Part shown: in pieces, positions 33,339 to 42,588 of the stretch
How the letters are laid out: each line of letters starts with the position of its first letter
Position numbering within the stretch: the stretch's first letter is position 1
Assembly: GCF_000331105.1 (NCBI RefSeq)
Contig: NC_020054.1
Span: 1,043,698-1,107,697 of the forward strand
DNA from: Fibrella aestuarina BUZ 2
Lineage (GTDB): Bacteria > Bacteroidota > Bacteroidia > Cytophagales > Spirosomataceae
Reading direction: 5' to 3'
Length of the DNA: 64,000 nucleotides
Position numbers and translations under genes: made by a program
The notes under the pieces: model-generated
Told to the model about the DNA's origin: nothing
Seen by the model: the letters and a program-made list of their open reading frames with translations, nothing else
The model's database searches: none

Positions 33339-34874
33339 TTAATACCGATCGTCGTCGTCCTCTTCCTCATCTTCCTCGCCAAAGTGCTTGGTAGGATCGA
33401 ACATCGAGCCGACGAGGTCTTTAAACTGTAGACCGGTGTCGAGGGCTTTCTTACCAACGAGCGAGTATTCGGCCACGCCGTGCAGGGCAAACTCCATCAT
33501 AAAGAGGCGTTCTTCCTTGCTCAGGCGAGGGTGAAACTGATCGACCAGGTCATCGAGACCGTCGATGGTACGGAGGCGGCTTTCGTAATCACGGTTGGGC
33601 AGGTCGTTGAGCAAGTCCATGACATTGCCATCACCAAACCAGTCGGTGATTTTCTTGTACGGATTGCCACGCTTGTCTTTTTTGGCTTTCTCAGGATTCG
33701 GGAAGTAGTTGAGAAACTGGGTACGTAGCGCTTTGCCAATGAGGTTCTGCGCCACAATCACCGGTCCTTCTACCTCGCCTTCGTACACGAGTTCTACTTT
33801 ACCACAAATCGCCGGCACCACGCCGTAGAGGTCGGCAATGCGTACGTACGTCTCTTTCTCGCTGTTCAGCAGCGTACGAAGTTCAGCGGCCGACAGGAGG
33901 TTTTCGTAGGCCGAAATGGTCATCCGGGCCGATACGCCGGATTTGGCATCGACGTATTCGCTCTGCCGGGCTTCAATGGCGATCTGCTCGATCAGGTCGG
34001 CCACGAGGTCGTTGGTTTTCACCAGCCCTTTCTGCTCCGTTTTCACGATGGCTTCCTGCTGCGTGATCTTCCGGCCTGTTTCGATGCTCTTCGGATAGTG
34101 CGTCACGATCTGGCTGTCGATCCGGTCTTTCAGCGGCGTCACGATACTACCCCGGTTGGTATAATCTTCCGGGTTAGCCGTAAACACGAACTGAATGTCG
34201 AGCGGCAGGCGCAGCTTGAAGCCCCGAATCTGAATGTCGCCTTCCTGCAAAATGTTGAAGAGCGATACCTGAATCCTGGCCTGCAAATCGGGTAATTCGT
34301 TGATGACGAAAATGCAGCGGTGCGAGCGCGGAATCAGCCCGAAGTGGATAGTCCGTTCGTCGGAATAAGGCAGTTTCAGCGTGGCCGCTTTGATGGGATC
34401 CACGTCGCCGATGAGGTCAGCTACCGATACGTCGGGCGTGGCGAGCTTCTCGGTGTAGCGGTCGTCGCGGTGCAGCCAGCTGATAGGCGTCGCGTCGCCC
34501 AGTTCGCCGATGCGGTCATGCGCATAGCGTGACAGGGGGTGTAGCGGATCGTCGTTCAGTTCGGAGCCCTCAACCACCGGAATGTATTCGTCCAGCAGAT
34601 TGACCATCAGGCGGGCAATCCGGGTTTTGGCCTGCCCGCGCAACCCCAGCAGGTTGATGTGGTGCATCGACAGAATGGCCCGCTCGATATCGGGAATGAC
34701 CGTGTCTTCGTAGCCCCAGATGCCCGTGAACACGTTTTCTTTCGCCTTCAGCTTCTGAATCAGGTTGTCGCGCAACTCCTGTTTAATGGTGCGGGTCTTA
34801 TAACCGGCGGCTTTCAGCTCGCCCAATGTCTTTATGGTAAGCAGTTCCTTCGCTTTCAGGTTGCGGTAGCTCAT
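33339..34874 (-). CDS. MoxR/magnesium-chelatase-like AAA+ ATPase
   Basis: A 511-residue ATPase. P-loop LLGLRGQAKTRIAR (about residues 75-88), a sensor-type segment FVFTANPEDYTNRG, and the arginine-finger region PLKDRID, typical of the MoxR/ChlI branch. The Walker B position reads CIFVINELPDL, with Asn in place of the usual Asp. The tail is a strongly acidic run (EEDEEEDDDD). Databases sometimes call such proteins sigma-54 interacting regulators; no HTH is seen. Family members remodel partner complexes with VWA proteins. The VWA gene in this window is 13 kb away. Confidence 0.82.
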   Translation of the reverse strand: MSYRNLKAKELLTIKTLGELKAAGYKTRTIKQELRDNLIQKLKAKENVFTGIWGYEDTVIPDIERAILSMHHINLLGLRGQAKTRIARLMVNLLDEYIPVVEGSELNDDPLHPLSRYAHDRIGELGDATPISWLHRDDRYTEKLATPDVSVADLIGDVDPIKAATLKLPYSDERTIHFGLIPRSHRCIFVINELPDLQARIQVSLFNILQEGDIQIRGFKLRLPLDIQFVFTANPEDYTNRGSIVTPLKDRIDSQIVTHYPKSIETGRKITQQEAIVKTEQKGLVKTNDLVADLIEQIAIEARQSEYVDAKSGVSARMTISAYENLLSAAELRTLLNSEKETYVRIADLYGVVPAICGKVELVYEGEVEGPVIVAQNLIGKALRTQFLNYFPNPEKAKKDKRGNPYKKITDWFGDGNVMDLLNDLPNRDYESRLRTIDGLDDLVDQFHPRLSKEERLFMMEFALHGVAEYSLVGKKALDTGLQFKDLVGSMFDPTKHFGEEDEEEDDDDRY

Positions 34875-35019
34875 GTAACGTTTGCTAGTTGTCGTCTACG
34901 ATGTGTCGTTCGTTCGTCAGCAGATCCTGCTCAGGCAAGGGTACCATCGAACGATAAACGACAAACGTCAGACAAAAAGGAAACAGCCTTTTTCCGCAAA
35001 TGGTTTGTGGGGCCAATGG

Positions 35020-35050
35020 TTTGGCCTGCCGCACAAAGCTGTTAATTTTG
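35020..35050 (+). promoter_or_regulatory. promoter of the IPT/TIG lipoprotein gene
   Basis: TTTG (35020-35023), then 19 nt, then TAATTTTG (35043-35050): a full consensus Bacteroidota promoter. The ATG follows at 35074. Confidence 0.78.
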
Positions 35051-35073
35051 TATACATAGTTTTACGCAGTTGA

Positions 35074-37383
35074 ATGGAAAAACGGGTACGTTTCGCAGTA
35101 CAGGGGCTTTGCCTGCTGGTCATGCTGATGGCCGCGCTGGCGGGTTGTAAGGTCAATGAGTTTCCGCCCGAACTGTGGAGCGTTAACCCGAGCCAATACG
35201 AAATCGGCCGGACGGTGGAGCTGAAAGGCGCGCAGTTTGGCGCTGAGCCGATCGTCACCTTTGGGCAGGGTGCTACGGCCGTTCAGGCGAGTATCCAGAG
35301 CCGGTCTGATCAGGTGCTCACGGTCACGGTTCCCCGCATCGCTACCGGCCCAACGCAGGTGCAAGTGGCCAACAGCCAGGGTATGACCCCGCCACTGTCA
35401 TTCACGGTAGTACAGCCCCGGCCCGTGCTGACGGCCCTTTCGCCCGCTAATACTCCGCCGGGTGGCGTGATGAAAGTAACGGGTGATAACATCGACCGGG
35501 TTACGAGCATCCGGTTTGATACCACGCGGGCGGCTTCCTTTACGGTTGTTTCACCCAACGAGGTGCTGGTAACGATTTCGCCGACCCTCCCTAAGGGACA
35601 ATACATTTTTCATTTTGCGACGGAAGGTGGCGAATTCGGCACGCCCTATCTGGTGGCGGGTACCCCCGTTATCACGGGTTTTACGCCTAAACGGGGGCGC
35701 ACCGGACAGGAGATCGTGATCACCGGCCGCTACTTGGCTGATGGGCAGGTGTTTGTGAACCGCGGCCTCGCCGACCCGTCTACTGTGCGCGGTACTGATA
35801 CCGAAATCCGGGCCATCATTCCGCCCGACGCTACGACGGGTCGGGTGAGTGTGCGCACGTTCAATCAATTGACCGGCATTAGCGCCGACAGCATTTATCT
35901 GGCCAGTACGCCCGTAATACAGGCCGGGCCGACACCCGCCGAGGGGATTGTGGGCGATAAAGTCATCATCACGGGCCTGAACTACCGCGACGTGAGCGAG
36001 GTGAAATTCGGCGCCGTTACGGCGCCTTTCCGCATCTTGAACGACACGCAGCTGGAGGTAACGGTGCCGCCCCGTACCGAGTCGGGCAACGTACCTGTGA
36101 CCATCAGTGGCATAGGCGGCAGCACGACGGGTAATCAGCCGTTCTTCTACATTCAGGCCCCGACCAACATTGCCTTCACCCCCCTTCGCCGCGCCAAAAA
36201 CAAGCAGGTCACCATCACGGGACAGAATCTCTTTCGCATCCAGTCGATTACGCTCAATGGGAAGCCGGTGAGCATCCACAGCGCCGTAGAAGGGGTCGAG
36301 GTAACCTTCTTTGTGTCGCCTACTGATGTGTCGGGACCCATTACCGTCACCAACCGGGCGGGCACAGCCATCTCGACGCGCTCATTGACAATCATTCAGT
36401 CGCCCACCGTGACCGACTATCCTCGACGCGTTGCTGCTGGTGCGCGCATGGTGTTGAAAGGTACCTGGCTGCGCGATGCCGTGGTGCAGTTTAGCGGAGC
36501 CGCGAGCCCGGCGCTTATCGATGGCAAAAACGAAGACAACGAACTCTGGATACGGGTACCCGACGACGCGCAGACCGGTTCGTTCCAACTCGTTACCGAC
36601 TCGCCCGACGTGTTCTCGTCGGAGCAGGTGACGATCATCAGGCCCGTACCCAACATCGCTTTCACGCCCACGTCGGGCAAAGCGGGTGACGAAATCACGG
36701 TGACCGGTACGTTCTTCGAAGACGTGACCGACGTGCGGTTCAACGGTGGGGCTTCGCTGCCCGCTACCTTCCGGCGTGAGTTTAATAACCTCAAAGTCAT
36801 CGTACCAGCCAACGCCGTCACCGGTACCATCTGCCTCACCAATCCGGCGGGTATTGCCTGCTCGGCAGGTACGTTCACCGTGCTGCGGTTGCCGTCGGGC
36901 CTGAGTTTCTCGCCCAAAAAGGGGCTGGCTGGTAGCGAAGTGACGATTTCTGGGCAAAACCTGGCCGACGTGACTGAGATACGGTTTAGCGAAGGCAAGT
37001 CGCAGCCGGCGGCGTTTCGTCGGGTCGGGGCTACTCTTATTGCAACGGTACCCGCCGATGCCGCCGATGGGTCGATTTGCCTCACCAACGGCGCAGGTAC
37101 TGTCTGTACAAGTGAGTTTTACGATGTGCTGCTGCCAATCAGTAACGTAGCCGTCGTAACTACGACGGCGAAAGTCGGGGCGGAGGTGATCATTACGGGA
37201 ACCAACGTGCTAACGGTGTCGGAAGTACGCTTCAATAACGGCCGCTCATCAGCGGCAAAATTCCGGGGTGTCGGCGCTACGTTGGTCGTTACGGTACCCG
37301 CCGACGCCGCATCGGGCCCCATTTGCCTGACCAACGAAGCCGGTACCGTTTGTACGAAAGAGACGGTCACTATCGAAAAATAA
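35074..37383 (+). CDS. IPT/TIG-repeat lipoprotein
   Basis: A 769-residue surface-type protein with lipobox ALAGC (Cys25). The rest is about nine tandem IPT/TIG immunoglobulin-like domains of roughly 80 residues, each starting like ITGFTPKRGRTGQEIVITGR and containing a xVRF strand. The last three domains are close copies of one another (repeats of TVPADA followed by ICLTNxAGTVC), suggesting recent internal duplication. A likely adhesive or structural surface lipoprotein. It has a consensus promoter and ends in a compact hairpin. Confidence 0.88.
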   Translation: MEKRVRFAVQGLCLLVMLMAALAGCKVNEFPPELWSVNPSQYEIGRTVELKGAQFGAEPIVTFGQGATAVQASIQSRSDQVLTVTVPRIATGPTQVQVANSQGMTPPLSFTVVQPRPVLTALSPANTPPGGVMKVTGDNIDRVTSIRFDTTRAASFTVVSPNEVLVTISPTLPKGQYIFHFATEGGEFGTPYLVAGTPVITGFTPKRGRTGQEIVITGRYLADGQVFVNRGLADPSTVRGTDTEIRAIIPPDATTGRVSVRTFNQLTGISADSIYLASTPVIQAGPTPAEGIVGDKVIITGLNYRDVSEVKFGAVTAPFRILNDTQLEVTVPPRTESGNVPVTISGIGGSTTGNQPFFYIQAPTNIAFTPLRRAKNKQVTITGQNLFRIQSITLNGKPVSIHSAVEGVEVTFFVSPTDVSGPITVTNRAGTAISTRSLTIIQSPTVTDYPRRVAAGARMVLKGTWLRDAVVQFSGAASPALIDGKNEDNELWIRVPDDAQTGSFQLVTDSPDVFSSEQVTIIRPVPNIAFTPTSGKAGDEITVTGTFFEDVTDVRFNGGASLPATFRREFNNLKVIVPANAVTGTICLTNPAGIACSAGTFTVLRLPSGLSFSPKKGLAGSEVTISGQNLADVTEIRFSEGKSQPAAFRRVGATLIATVPADAADGSICLTNGAGTVCTSEFYDVLLPISNVAVVTTTAKVGAEVIITGTNVLTVSEVRFNNGRSSAAKFRGVGATLVVTVPADAASGPICLTNEAGTVCTKETVTIEK

Positions 37384-37408
37384 AGCCGGTAGCTGCCAGC
37401 TACCGGCT
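37384..37408 (+). terminator. hairpin downstream of the IPT gene
   Basis: AGCCGGTAGCTG (37384-37395) pairs perfectly with 37397-37408 around a single base. It starts at the stop codon of the IPT gene; no T run follows. Confidence 0.6.
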
Positions 37409-37440
37409 CAACCATTCATCAATAACTCGTTACACTACGT

Positions 37441-38061
37441 TTGGAAACCAATCGATTTGTCGTTGCCGGCATCGGCACCGAGGTAGGCAAAACCGTGGCA
37501 TCGGCGGTCCTCGTCGAAGCACTGCAAGCCGATTACTGGAAACCCGTTCAGTCGGGGTATCCGCCTGACTCGGACACCGAAACGGTTCGTTCGCTGGTAA
37601 GCAATACCCAGTCACAATTTCACCCGGAAGTATACCGGCTTCGGGAGCCGCTGTCGCCCCATGCAGCGGCCGCGGCTGAAGGCGTCCTTATCGACCCGGC
37701 TCGCCTGCAAGTACCCGAGACCGCCAACCGGCTGTTGATCGAACTGGCGGGGGGGTTGATGGTGCCGCTCACCCCAACGTACCTAAACATCGATTGGCTA
37801 GAACAGCTTGGGTACCCGGTGGTGCTGGTGACGCGCAACTACCTGGGCAGCATCAACCACACGCTGTTGTCGGTAGAGGCGTTGCGGGCGCGGCGTATCC
37901 CGATAGCCGGCCTGGTTATTAATGGCCCAAGTGTGCCCGCTACGGAGTCGGTACTACTAAGCTACACGGGCTTGCCCTGCCTGCTGCGGCTAGCCGACGA
38001 ACTTCACCTGACCAAAGAGACCGTAAAAGCGTGCGCAGAACAGGTCAGAATGATTGGCTAA
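37441..38061 (+). CDS. bioD: dethiobiotin synthetase
   Basis: ATP-dependent carboxylase that closes the ureido ring of dethiobiotin in biotin synthesis. The 206-residue protein has the P-loop VVAGIGTEVGKT (about residues 7-18), Lys in YWKPVQSG, and the region LLIELAGGLMVPL in the place of the family E-G-A-G-G motif. No ATG is available at the correct place, so a TTG at 37441 (ETNRFVVAG follows) is taken as the start. No other biotin gene lies in the window. Confidence 0.9.
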   Translation: METNRFVVAGIGTEVGKTVASAVLVEALQADYWKPVQSGYPPDSDTETVRSLVSNTQSQFHPEVYRLREPLSPHAAAAAEGVLIDPARLQVPETANRLLIELAGGLMVPLTPTYLNIDWLEQLGYPVVLVTRNYLGSINHTLLSVEALRARRIPIAGLVINGPSVPATESVLLSYTGLPCLLRLADELHLTKETVKACAEQVRMIG

Positions 38062-38091
38062 GCTCAATTGAAAAATAAAAGGTACTTTGTA

Positions 38092-38123
38092 TTGCATAGT
38101 ACAAGACAAAACCTATACCTTTG
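38092..38123 (+). promoter_or_regulatory. promoter upstream of a small secreted ORF
   Basis: TTG (38092-38094), then 21 nt, then TACCTTTG (38116-38123), matching the Bacteroidota consensus. The next ATG with a signal-peptide reading is at 38148. Confidence 0.65.
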
Positions 38124-38147
38124 GGGTATCAGATAACGACATGCCCT

Positions 38148-38378
38148 ATGAAAGCGGTTTTGACTTGTTTGCTGCTGTTGATGACCTGCCAGATGAGCTT
38201 TAGCATTGGCCGGCCACATAACCTGTTCGTTGCTCGCAAAGCCCTGCTCGAACGGCGGGCGGCTGTTTCTACGCCAGCGCCGACGGGTATCCGTCCGCTG
38301 ATGCGCTCGGCGCGGATACGGGTTTACTCGTATACTTTTTCTCCCTGCTTAAGCCAGATGCTCCACGCCCGCGAATAG
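38148..38378 (+). CDS. small secreted protein, 76 aa, possibly real
   Basis: Starts with a good signal peptide (KAVLTCLLLLMTCQMSFS) 25 nt after a consensus promoter. The mature part is short and basic (LFVARKALLERRAAVSTPAP). The last 18 residues run antisense over the end of the rhodanese gene (55-bp overlap), so the true protein may be shorter or its 3' end altered. I recognise no family. Promoter plus signal peptide are the main support. Confidence 0.45.
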   Translation: MKAVLTCLLLLMTCQMSFSIGRPHNLFVARKALLERRAAVSTPAPTGIRPLMRSARIRVYSYTFSPCLSQMLHARE

Positions 38379-38824
38379 GCGTGGACGCGTTTTGTGGGTT
38401 TCCCCGCCGCATCGACCACGGGGTTTCCTTGGTTAACCCATTCAAACAGGCTGCCGTAGAGGTTGTGCACATTAGTATACCCTGCCGCCTGTAGTTTTTC
38501 GCCCACCTTTTCACTACGGTACCCCACCGAGCAATACAGCACAATCGGCGTTGATTTGGGGAGATCGGCCACCCGGCTGATATCAAAATCGTCGTAGCCC
38601 ACCCAGCGGGCGTTGGGTAGGTGGCTCACCAGGTATTCCTTTTTTTCGCGGGCATCGAGCCGAACCGCAGCGGGCATCTGCTTCAGTTCGTTACAGGTTA
38701 CCACCGGCACCGACTCCTTAATGAGCGCGTCAACCATGACGCCAAACGCCTTGTTGGTCGTCCGTTGGGCCACAAGCGGGGATGTCAGGCTTAAGAGCAT
38801 CAGGGAAATAAGCGAACGGATCAT
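38324..38824 (-). CDS. secreted rhodanese-like domain protein
   Basis: A 166-residue protein with signal peptide RSLISLMLLSLTSPLVAQ, then one rhodanese domain. The active-site loop is LYCSVGYRSEKVGEKLQ, with the catalytic Cys; other signatures are RLDAREKKEYLVSHLPNARW and LYGSLFEWVNQGNPVV. A periplasmic sulfur-transfer or redox role is likely; acceptor unknown. It converges on the small secreted ORF and overlaps it. Confidence 0.9.
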   Translation of the reverse strand: MIRSLISLMLLSLTSPLVAQRTTNKAFGVMVDALIKESVPVVTCNELKQMPAAVRLDAREKKEYLVSHLPNARWVGYDDFDISRVADLPKSTPIVLYCSVGYRSEKVGEKLQAAGYTNVHNLYGSLFEWVNQGNPVVDAAGKPTKRVHAYSRAWSIWLKQGEKVYE

Positions 38825-38879
38825 TGGCTAAAAGGCATTGGCAAACCGGGTCGGCTACTCAATTAATCTCTCTTCTAAA

Positions 38880-39345
38880 AAATAGAACGAGGTGGCTATC
38901 AGGGCGTGCTCATCATCGAACTCAACGGGCGCCGCTGCCGGCTTGTGAGCTGATAACCAAGTTCAAGGGGCGATATGTTCGAGACAACGTACCCAACCGA
39001 CAAATTGATGCAGTTGATACCAAACGAATGACGCTTGGTGGGCAGGTTGGCGAAGCATCCAGCAACGATGCATCACAGAGCTGCGTGTAGGTTTATAAGG
39101 TGGGTCGCCTGTGCTCTGAACAGGCCTATGTTGGGTCGGTTAGTATCTAGGAGAAGGCTATGCGCAGCCGGAGGGACGTAGGTGGGTACGTTCATGCGTT
39201 GACAGTAGTGAGCGTACAAAGCCAGAACAAGCTGGTAACAAAGCGTCGCATGAGGGTGGGAAAGCCGGTACGACGGAGGGGACAGCGAGGCTACGACGGA
39301 GGCGCAGGCCGCCCAAATAAACGGTGGAAATCGAAGCTATTTTCC
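38880..39345 (+). ncRNA. structured non-coding region resembling the 5' part of a group II intron (remnant)
   Basis: A 630-bp gap (38825-39455) has no convincing gene; short readings in it lack any family character. From about 38930 it is G-rich and dense in small hairpins: GCATC-CAGCAAC-GATGC (39057-39073), GCCTGT-GCTCTGA-ACAGGC (39107-39125), and GTACG...CGTAC around 39186-39217. The string AGGAGAAGGCTATGCG and the later GGGTGGGAAAGCCGGTACGA look to me like domain I of bacterial group II introns. There is no reverse transcriptase and no domain V downstream, so it would be a dead 5' fragment. The boundaries are uncertain and this rests on pattern memory. Confidence 0.35.
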
Positions 39346-39455
39346 AGTTAGGCTATGGTTTAAACGGCGCATTGGCTAATTTTAGGGTCTCCTAGCCACT
39401 TTTGAGCCGAATACCTACCGTGAGATTGTAGAAATTTTTGACCTAAAGCGTACTT

Positions 39456-42400
39456 ATGCGGAAGCGTATCGTTCTGCTGACTGTTGTTACCAGCCTGTTG
39501 GTTGTGGCCTATCTAGCGAATGGCGGCACAAACTGGTCCGGTTTTTCGAAGACTTTTCGGCTCCGTCTACCTACCGCCAACCGGAGCCTTGCCATCGGCC
39601 CCACAGAAGGCCGTCCGGTGAGCAAGGTCCGCTCGATTCCCCTGGCTACGTTTGATGCGGGCGTCGACGTGCTGGCTATGTCCAACGACGGCGAGCACTG
39701 GGTCGACAGCGTATTCAACACCATGACGGTTGACCAGAAAATTGGTCAGTTTTTTATGGTGGCGGCCTACTCGAATCATAGCGACAACCACCGCATCTAC
39801 ATCGAGCACTTGGTGCGCAACTACCACATCGGCGGGGTTATTTTCTTCCAGGGTGGACCGTACCGGCAGGCTGTGCTGACCAACCGGTTTCAGGCGGCAT
39901 CGAAAATTCCGTTGTTTATCGGTATTGACGGGGAGTGGGGCCTGGGTATGCGCCTCGACAGCACGATGGAGTTTCCGAAGCAGATGACGCTCGGGGCCAT
40001 CCGCGACAATGAACTGATTCAGCGCATGGGGGCCGAAATCGGTCGGCAGTGCCACCGCTTGGGCATTCACATCAACTTCGCGCCCGTTTCCGATATCAAC
40101 AGCAACCCGCAAAACCCCGTTATCGGGATCCGGTCGTTTGGCGAGGGGAAAGAAAACGTGGCGTCCAAGGCGTCGGCCTACATGAAAGGCCTGCAAGCAG
40201 AGCACATAATAGCCACCGCCAAGCATTTTCCCGGCCACGGCGATACCAACGTCGATTCGCACACGTCGCTGCCTGTCATCAGCCGGTCGTCGGAGAAACT
40301 GCACGATATTGACCTATACCCGTTCCGCAAGCTGATTGCCGACAGCCTGATGGGCGTGGTGACGGGCCACCTGCACGTGCCGGTTTTCGACAATCAGATG
40401 CCGGCCATTGCTGCCACCTTGTCGGAAAAGGTCGTGACCGATCTGCTGAAGAAAGAACTGGGTTTCCGGGGGTTGGTCTTCACCGACGCCATGAACATGG
40501 GCGGTGTAACCCGCATCAACCGCGCCGAGATCGTGAACCTGAAGGCGTTGATCGCTGGCAACGACATTCTGCTGTATCCCGAAAATATCCGCGAAGCTAC
40601 CCGGGTTATCCGCGAAGCCATTCAGTCAGGTACGTTGCCGCAGGCGTTTGTCGACGAAAAAGTGCGCAAGATCCTGCGCGCCAAATACTGGTCGGGCCTG
40701 GGGCAATACAAACCCATTCCGCTGGCCGGGCTTATTCAGGACCTGAACTCGCCCGAGGCCAAAGCCCTCAAACAGGAGCTTTGCGAAAACTCGGTCACGC
40801 TTGTTAGCGATCAGAAACAGTTGCTGCCGCTGGTCACGACCGATTCCAGCGAAGTCGTCTCCATTGCAATGGGGGCTACGGCGGGCAATGCGTTCCAGAA
40901 AACACTGACCCAACTGGCCCCCGTTCAGCCGATTGCCGTGCCTGACCCGCCGCAGAGCGACGCCGCCGTTACGGAACTGATTGGGCGCACCGGCGCGGCC
41001 AACACCGTGATTGTGAGCCTGCACGGCATGAGCACGTCGGCCTTCCGGCGGTATGGGATCAACCTGAATACGATCTCGCTGTTGCAACGGCTACGGGCGC
41101 AGGGCAAAAAGGTGGTAGTGGTGGCCTTCGGGTCGGCCTACAGCCTCAATTTGCTCACCGATGCTGATGCGCTCCTGTGCTCATATCAGGAGTTTGAAGA
41201 GATGCAACGGGCAACGGCCAAGGTGATTTTTGGTGCTTTGCCCGCAAAAGGCTCACTGCCGATTTCGAGCGGCGACTTTAAAGAGGGGCTCGGCGTGGTG
41301 CCAGACCCAACCGGGCGGCTCGTGCCGGCTACACCCGAAAGCGTAGGGATGAAAGCCAGCGAACTGGCCAAAATCGACAAGATGACCGAGCTGGCCGTTC
41401 ACGATCGGGTTATTCCCGGCTGCCAGATTCTGATCGCCCGTAAAGGCAAAATCGTCTACGACAAAAATTTTGGCGGGCTGACCTACGCGAGTAACGCCGA
41501 AAAAGTGAGCGACAACACGCTCTACGATCTGGCTTCGCTGACGAAGGTGCTGGCAACCTTGCAGGCAGTCATGGTGCTGTATGACCGGGGGAGCATCAAC
41601 CTGTCGGAAAAAGCATCGACGTACCTGCCCGAGTTGAAAGGCAGCAACAAGCAGAACATGACCTTGCAGGACCTGCTCTGGCATCAGGCGGGTCTAATCT
41701 CGTTTTACCCCACGCTCTGGGACCGCACCCGCACCTCGTCGGGTGCGTTGAATCCGGTCTATTACAGCAACAAGGCCGACAGCGCCCACACCTTGCAGAT
41801 CGCCCCCACGCTCTGGGCTGTGCCTGCGGTGAAAGACTCAGTCTGGAAATGGGTGATTCAATCGCCGCTATCGCGGAAAGTCGATGCCGATGGCAAGCCG
41901 TCGTTCGTCTACAGCGACCTGAGTTTCCTGATGTTGCAGAAGATTGTGGAGCGCGTCAGTAAGCAGCCGCTTGACCGGTTTGTCGAGCGGGAAATTTACG
42001 GACCGCTGGGCCTGAAATGGCTCACGTTTACGCCCTTGCAAAAGCTGACTAATCCACACTGTGCGCCTACGGAGCAGGATACGTATTTCCGAAATCAACT
42101 CTTGGTCGGAACGGTACACGATCAGATGGCGGCCGTGCAGGGGGGCGTCTCGGGGCATGCGGGCCTGTTTGGCAATGCCCACGATATTGCCAAGCTGCTG
42201 CAAATGAATCTGCAACGCGGGTTGTATGGCGGCACGCGCATTCTGCAACCCCTGACGGTGCCCTACTTTACGCAGACGATCAGCAACCGGAGCCACCGGG
42301 CGCTGGGTTGGGATAAGCCTAATGCCGAAAGCAACACCAGTAGCTACCTGGCTCCGCAGGCCTCGGCCCAGTCGTTTGGGCATACCGGCTTCACGGGCAA

Positions 42401-42545
42401 TGTGGTTTGGGTCGACCCCGCCGAAGAGCTCGTCTTTGTGTTTCTGTCGAACCGGCTGTTCCCCACGGGCGGCAACAACGCCATCAACACCACCCGGCTC
42501 CGCCGCCGGATTCACGAAGCGATTTACAGCTCGTTGAAGCCGTAA
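39456..42545 (+). CDS. GH3 beta-N-acetylglucosaminidase fused to a serine beta-lactamase-like domain
   Basis: A 1029-residue exported protein. After an N-terminal membrane anchor comes a GH3 (NagZ-type) domain, about residues 85-400, with KHFPGHGDTNVDSHTSLP near residue 255 (the His/Asp dyad of NagZ) and FTDAMNMGGV. The GH3 C-terminal domain follows. The last 400 residues are a class C beta-lactamase/PBP-like domain: SLTK (Ser-x-x-Lys, about residue 694), YSDLSF (Tyr-x-x motif) and HTGFTG. It probably recycles or trims peptidoglycan: one module removes N-acetylglucosamine, the other acts on peptide or amide bonds. The fusion is known in Bacteroidota. Confidence 0.93.
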   Translation: MRKRIVLLTVVTSLLVVAYLANGGTNWSGFSKTFRLRLPTANRSLAIGPTEGRPVSKVRSIPLATFDAGVDVLAMSNDGEHWVDSVFNTMTVDQKIGQFFMVAAYSNHSDNHRIYIEHLVRNYHIGGVIFFQGGPYRQAVLTNRFQAASKIPLFIGIDGEWGLGMRLDSTMEFPKQMTLGAIRDNELIQRMGAEIGRQCHRLGIHINFAPVSDINSNPQNPVIGIRSFGEGKENVASKASAYMKGLQAEHIIATAKHFPGHGDTNVDSHTSLPVISRSSEKLHDIDLYPFRKLIADSLMGVVTGHLHVPVFDNQMPAIAATLSEKVVTDLLKKELGFRGLVFTDAMNMGGVTRINRAEIVNLKALIAGNDILLYPENIREATRVIREAIQSGTLPQAFVDEKVRKILRAKYWSGLGQYKPIPLAGLIQDLNSPEAKALKQELCENSVTLVSDQKQLLPLVTTDSSEVVSIAMGATAGNAFQKTLTQLAPVQPIAVPDPPQSDAAVTELIGRTGAANTVIVSLHGMSTSAFRRYGINLNTISLLQRLRAQGKKVVVVAFGSAYSLNLLTDADALLCSYQEFEEMQRATAKVIFGALPAKGSLPISSGDFKEGLGVVPDPTGRLVPATPESVGMKASELAKIDKMTELAVHDRVIPGCQILIARKGKIVYDKNFGGLTYASNAEKVSDNTLYDLASLTKVLATLQAVMVLYDRGSINLSEKASTYLPELKGSNKQNMTLQDLLWHQAGLISFYPTLWDRTRTSSGALNPVYYSNKADSAHTLQIAPTLWAVPAVKDSVWKWVIQSPLSRKVDADGKPSFVYSDLSFLMLQKIVERVSKQPLDRFVEREIYGPLGLKWLTFTPLQKLTNPHCAPTEQDTYFRNQLLVGTVHDQMAAVQGGVSGHAGLFGNAHDIAKLLQMNLQRGLYGGTRILQPLTVPYFTQTISNRSHRALGWDKPNAESNTSSYLAPQASAQSFGHTGFTGNVVWVDPAEELVFVFLSNRLFPTGGNNAINTTRLRRRIHEAIYSSLKP

Positions 42546-42554
42546 TTGCGGGTG

Positions 42555-42581
42555 TTGCCGCGTTGGGAACCCTTATCTTTG
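42555..42581 (+). promoter_or_regulatory. promoter immediately upstream of nuoD
   Basis: TTG (42555-42557), 16 nt, TATCTTTG (42574-42581). The -7 box ends 7 nt before the ATG (42589), so the message would be leaderless or nearly so. Confidence 0.5.
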
Positions 42582-42588
42582 CAGGGTC

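Noticed and set aside
38824..39351. Two short plus-strand ORFs (38824-39090 and 39160-39351)
   Set aside because: Residue patterns are basic and irregular with no domain or start support, and they cover the hairpin-dense region better explained as non-coding RNA.
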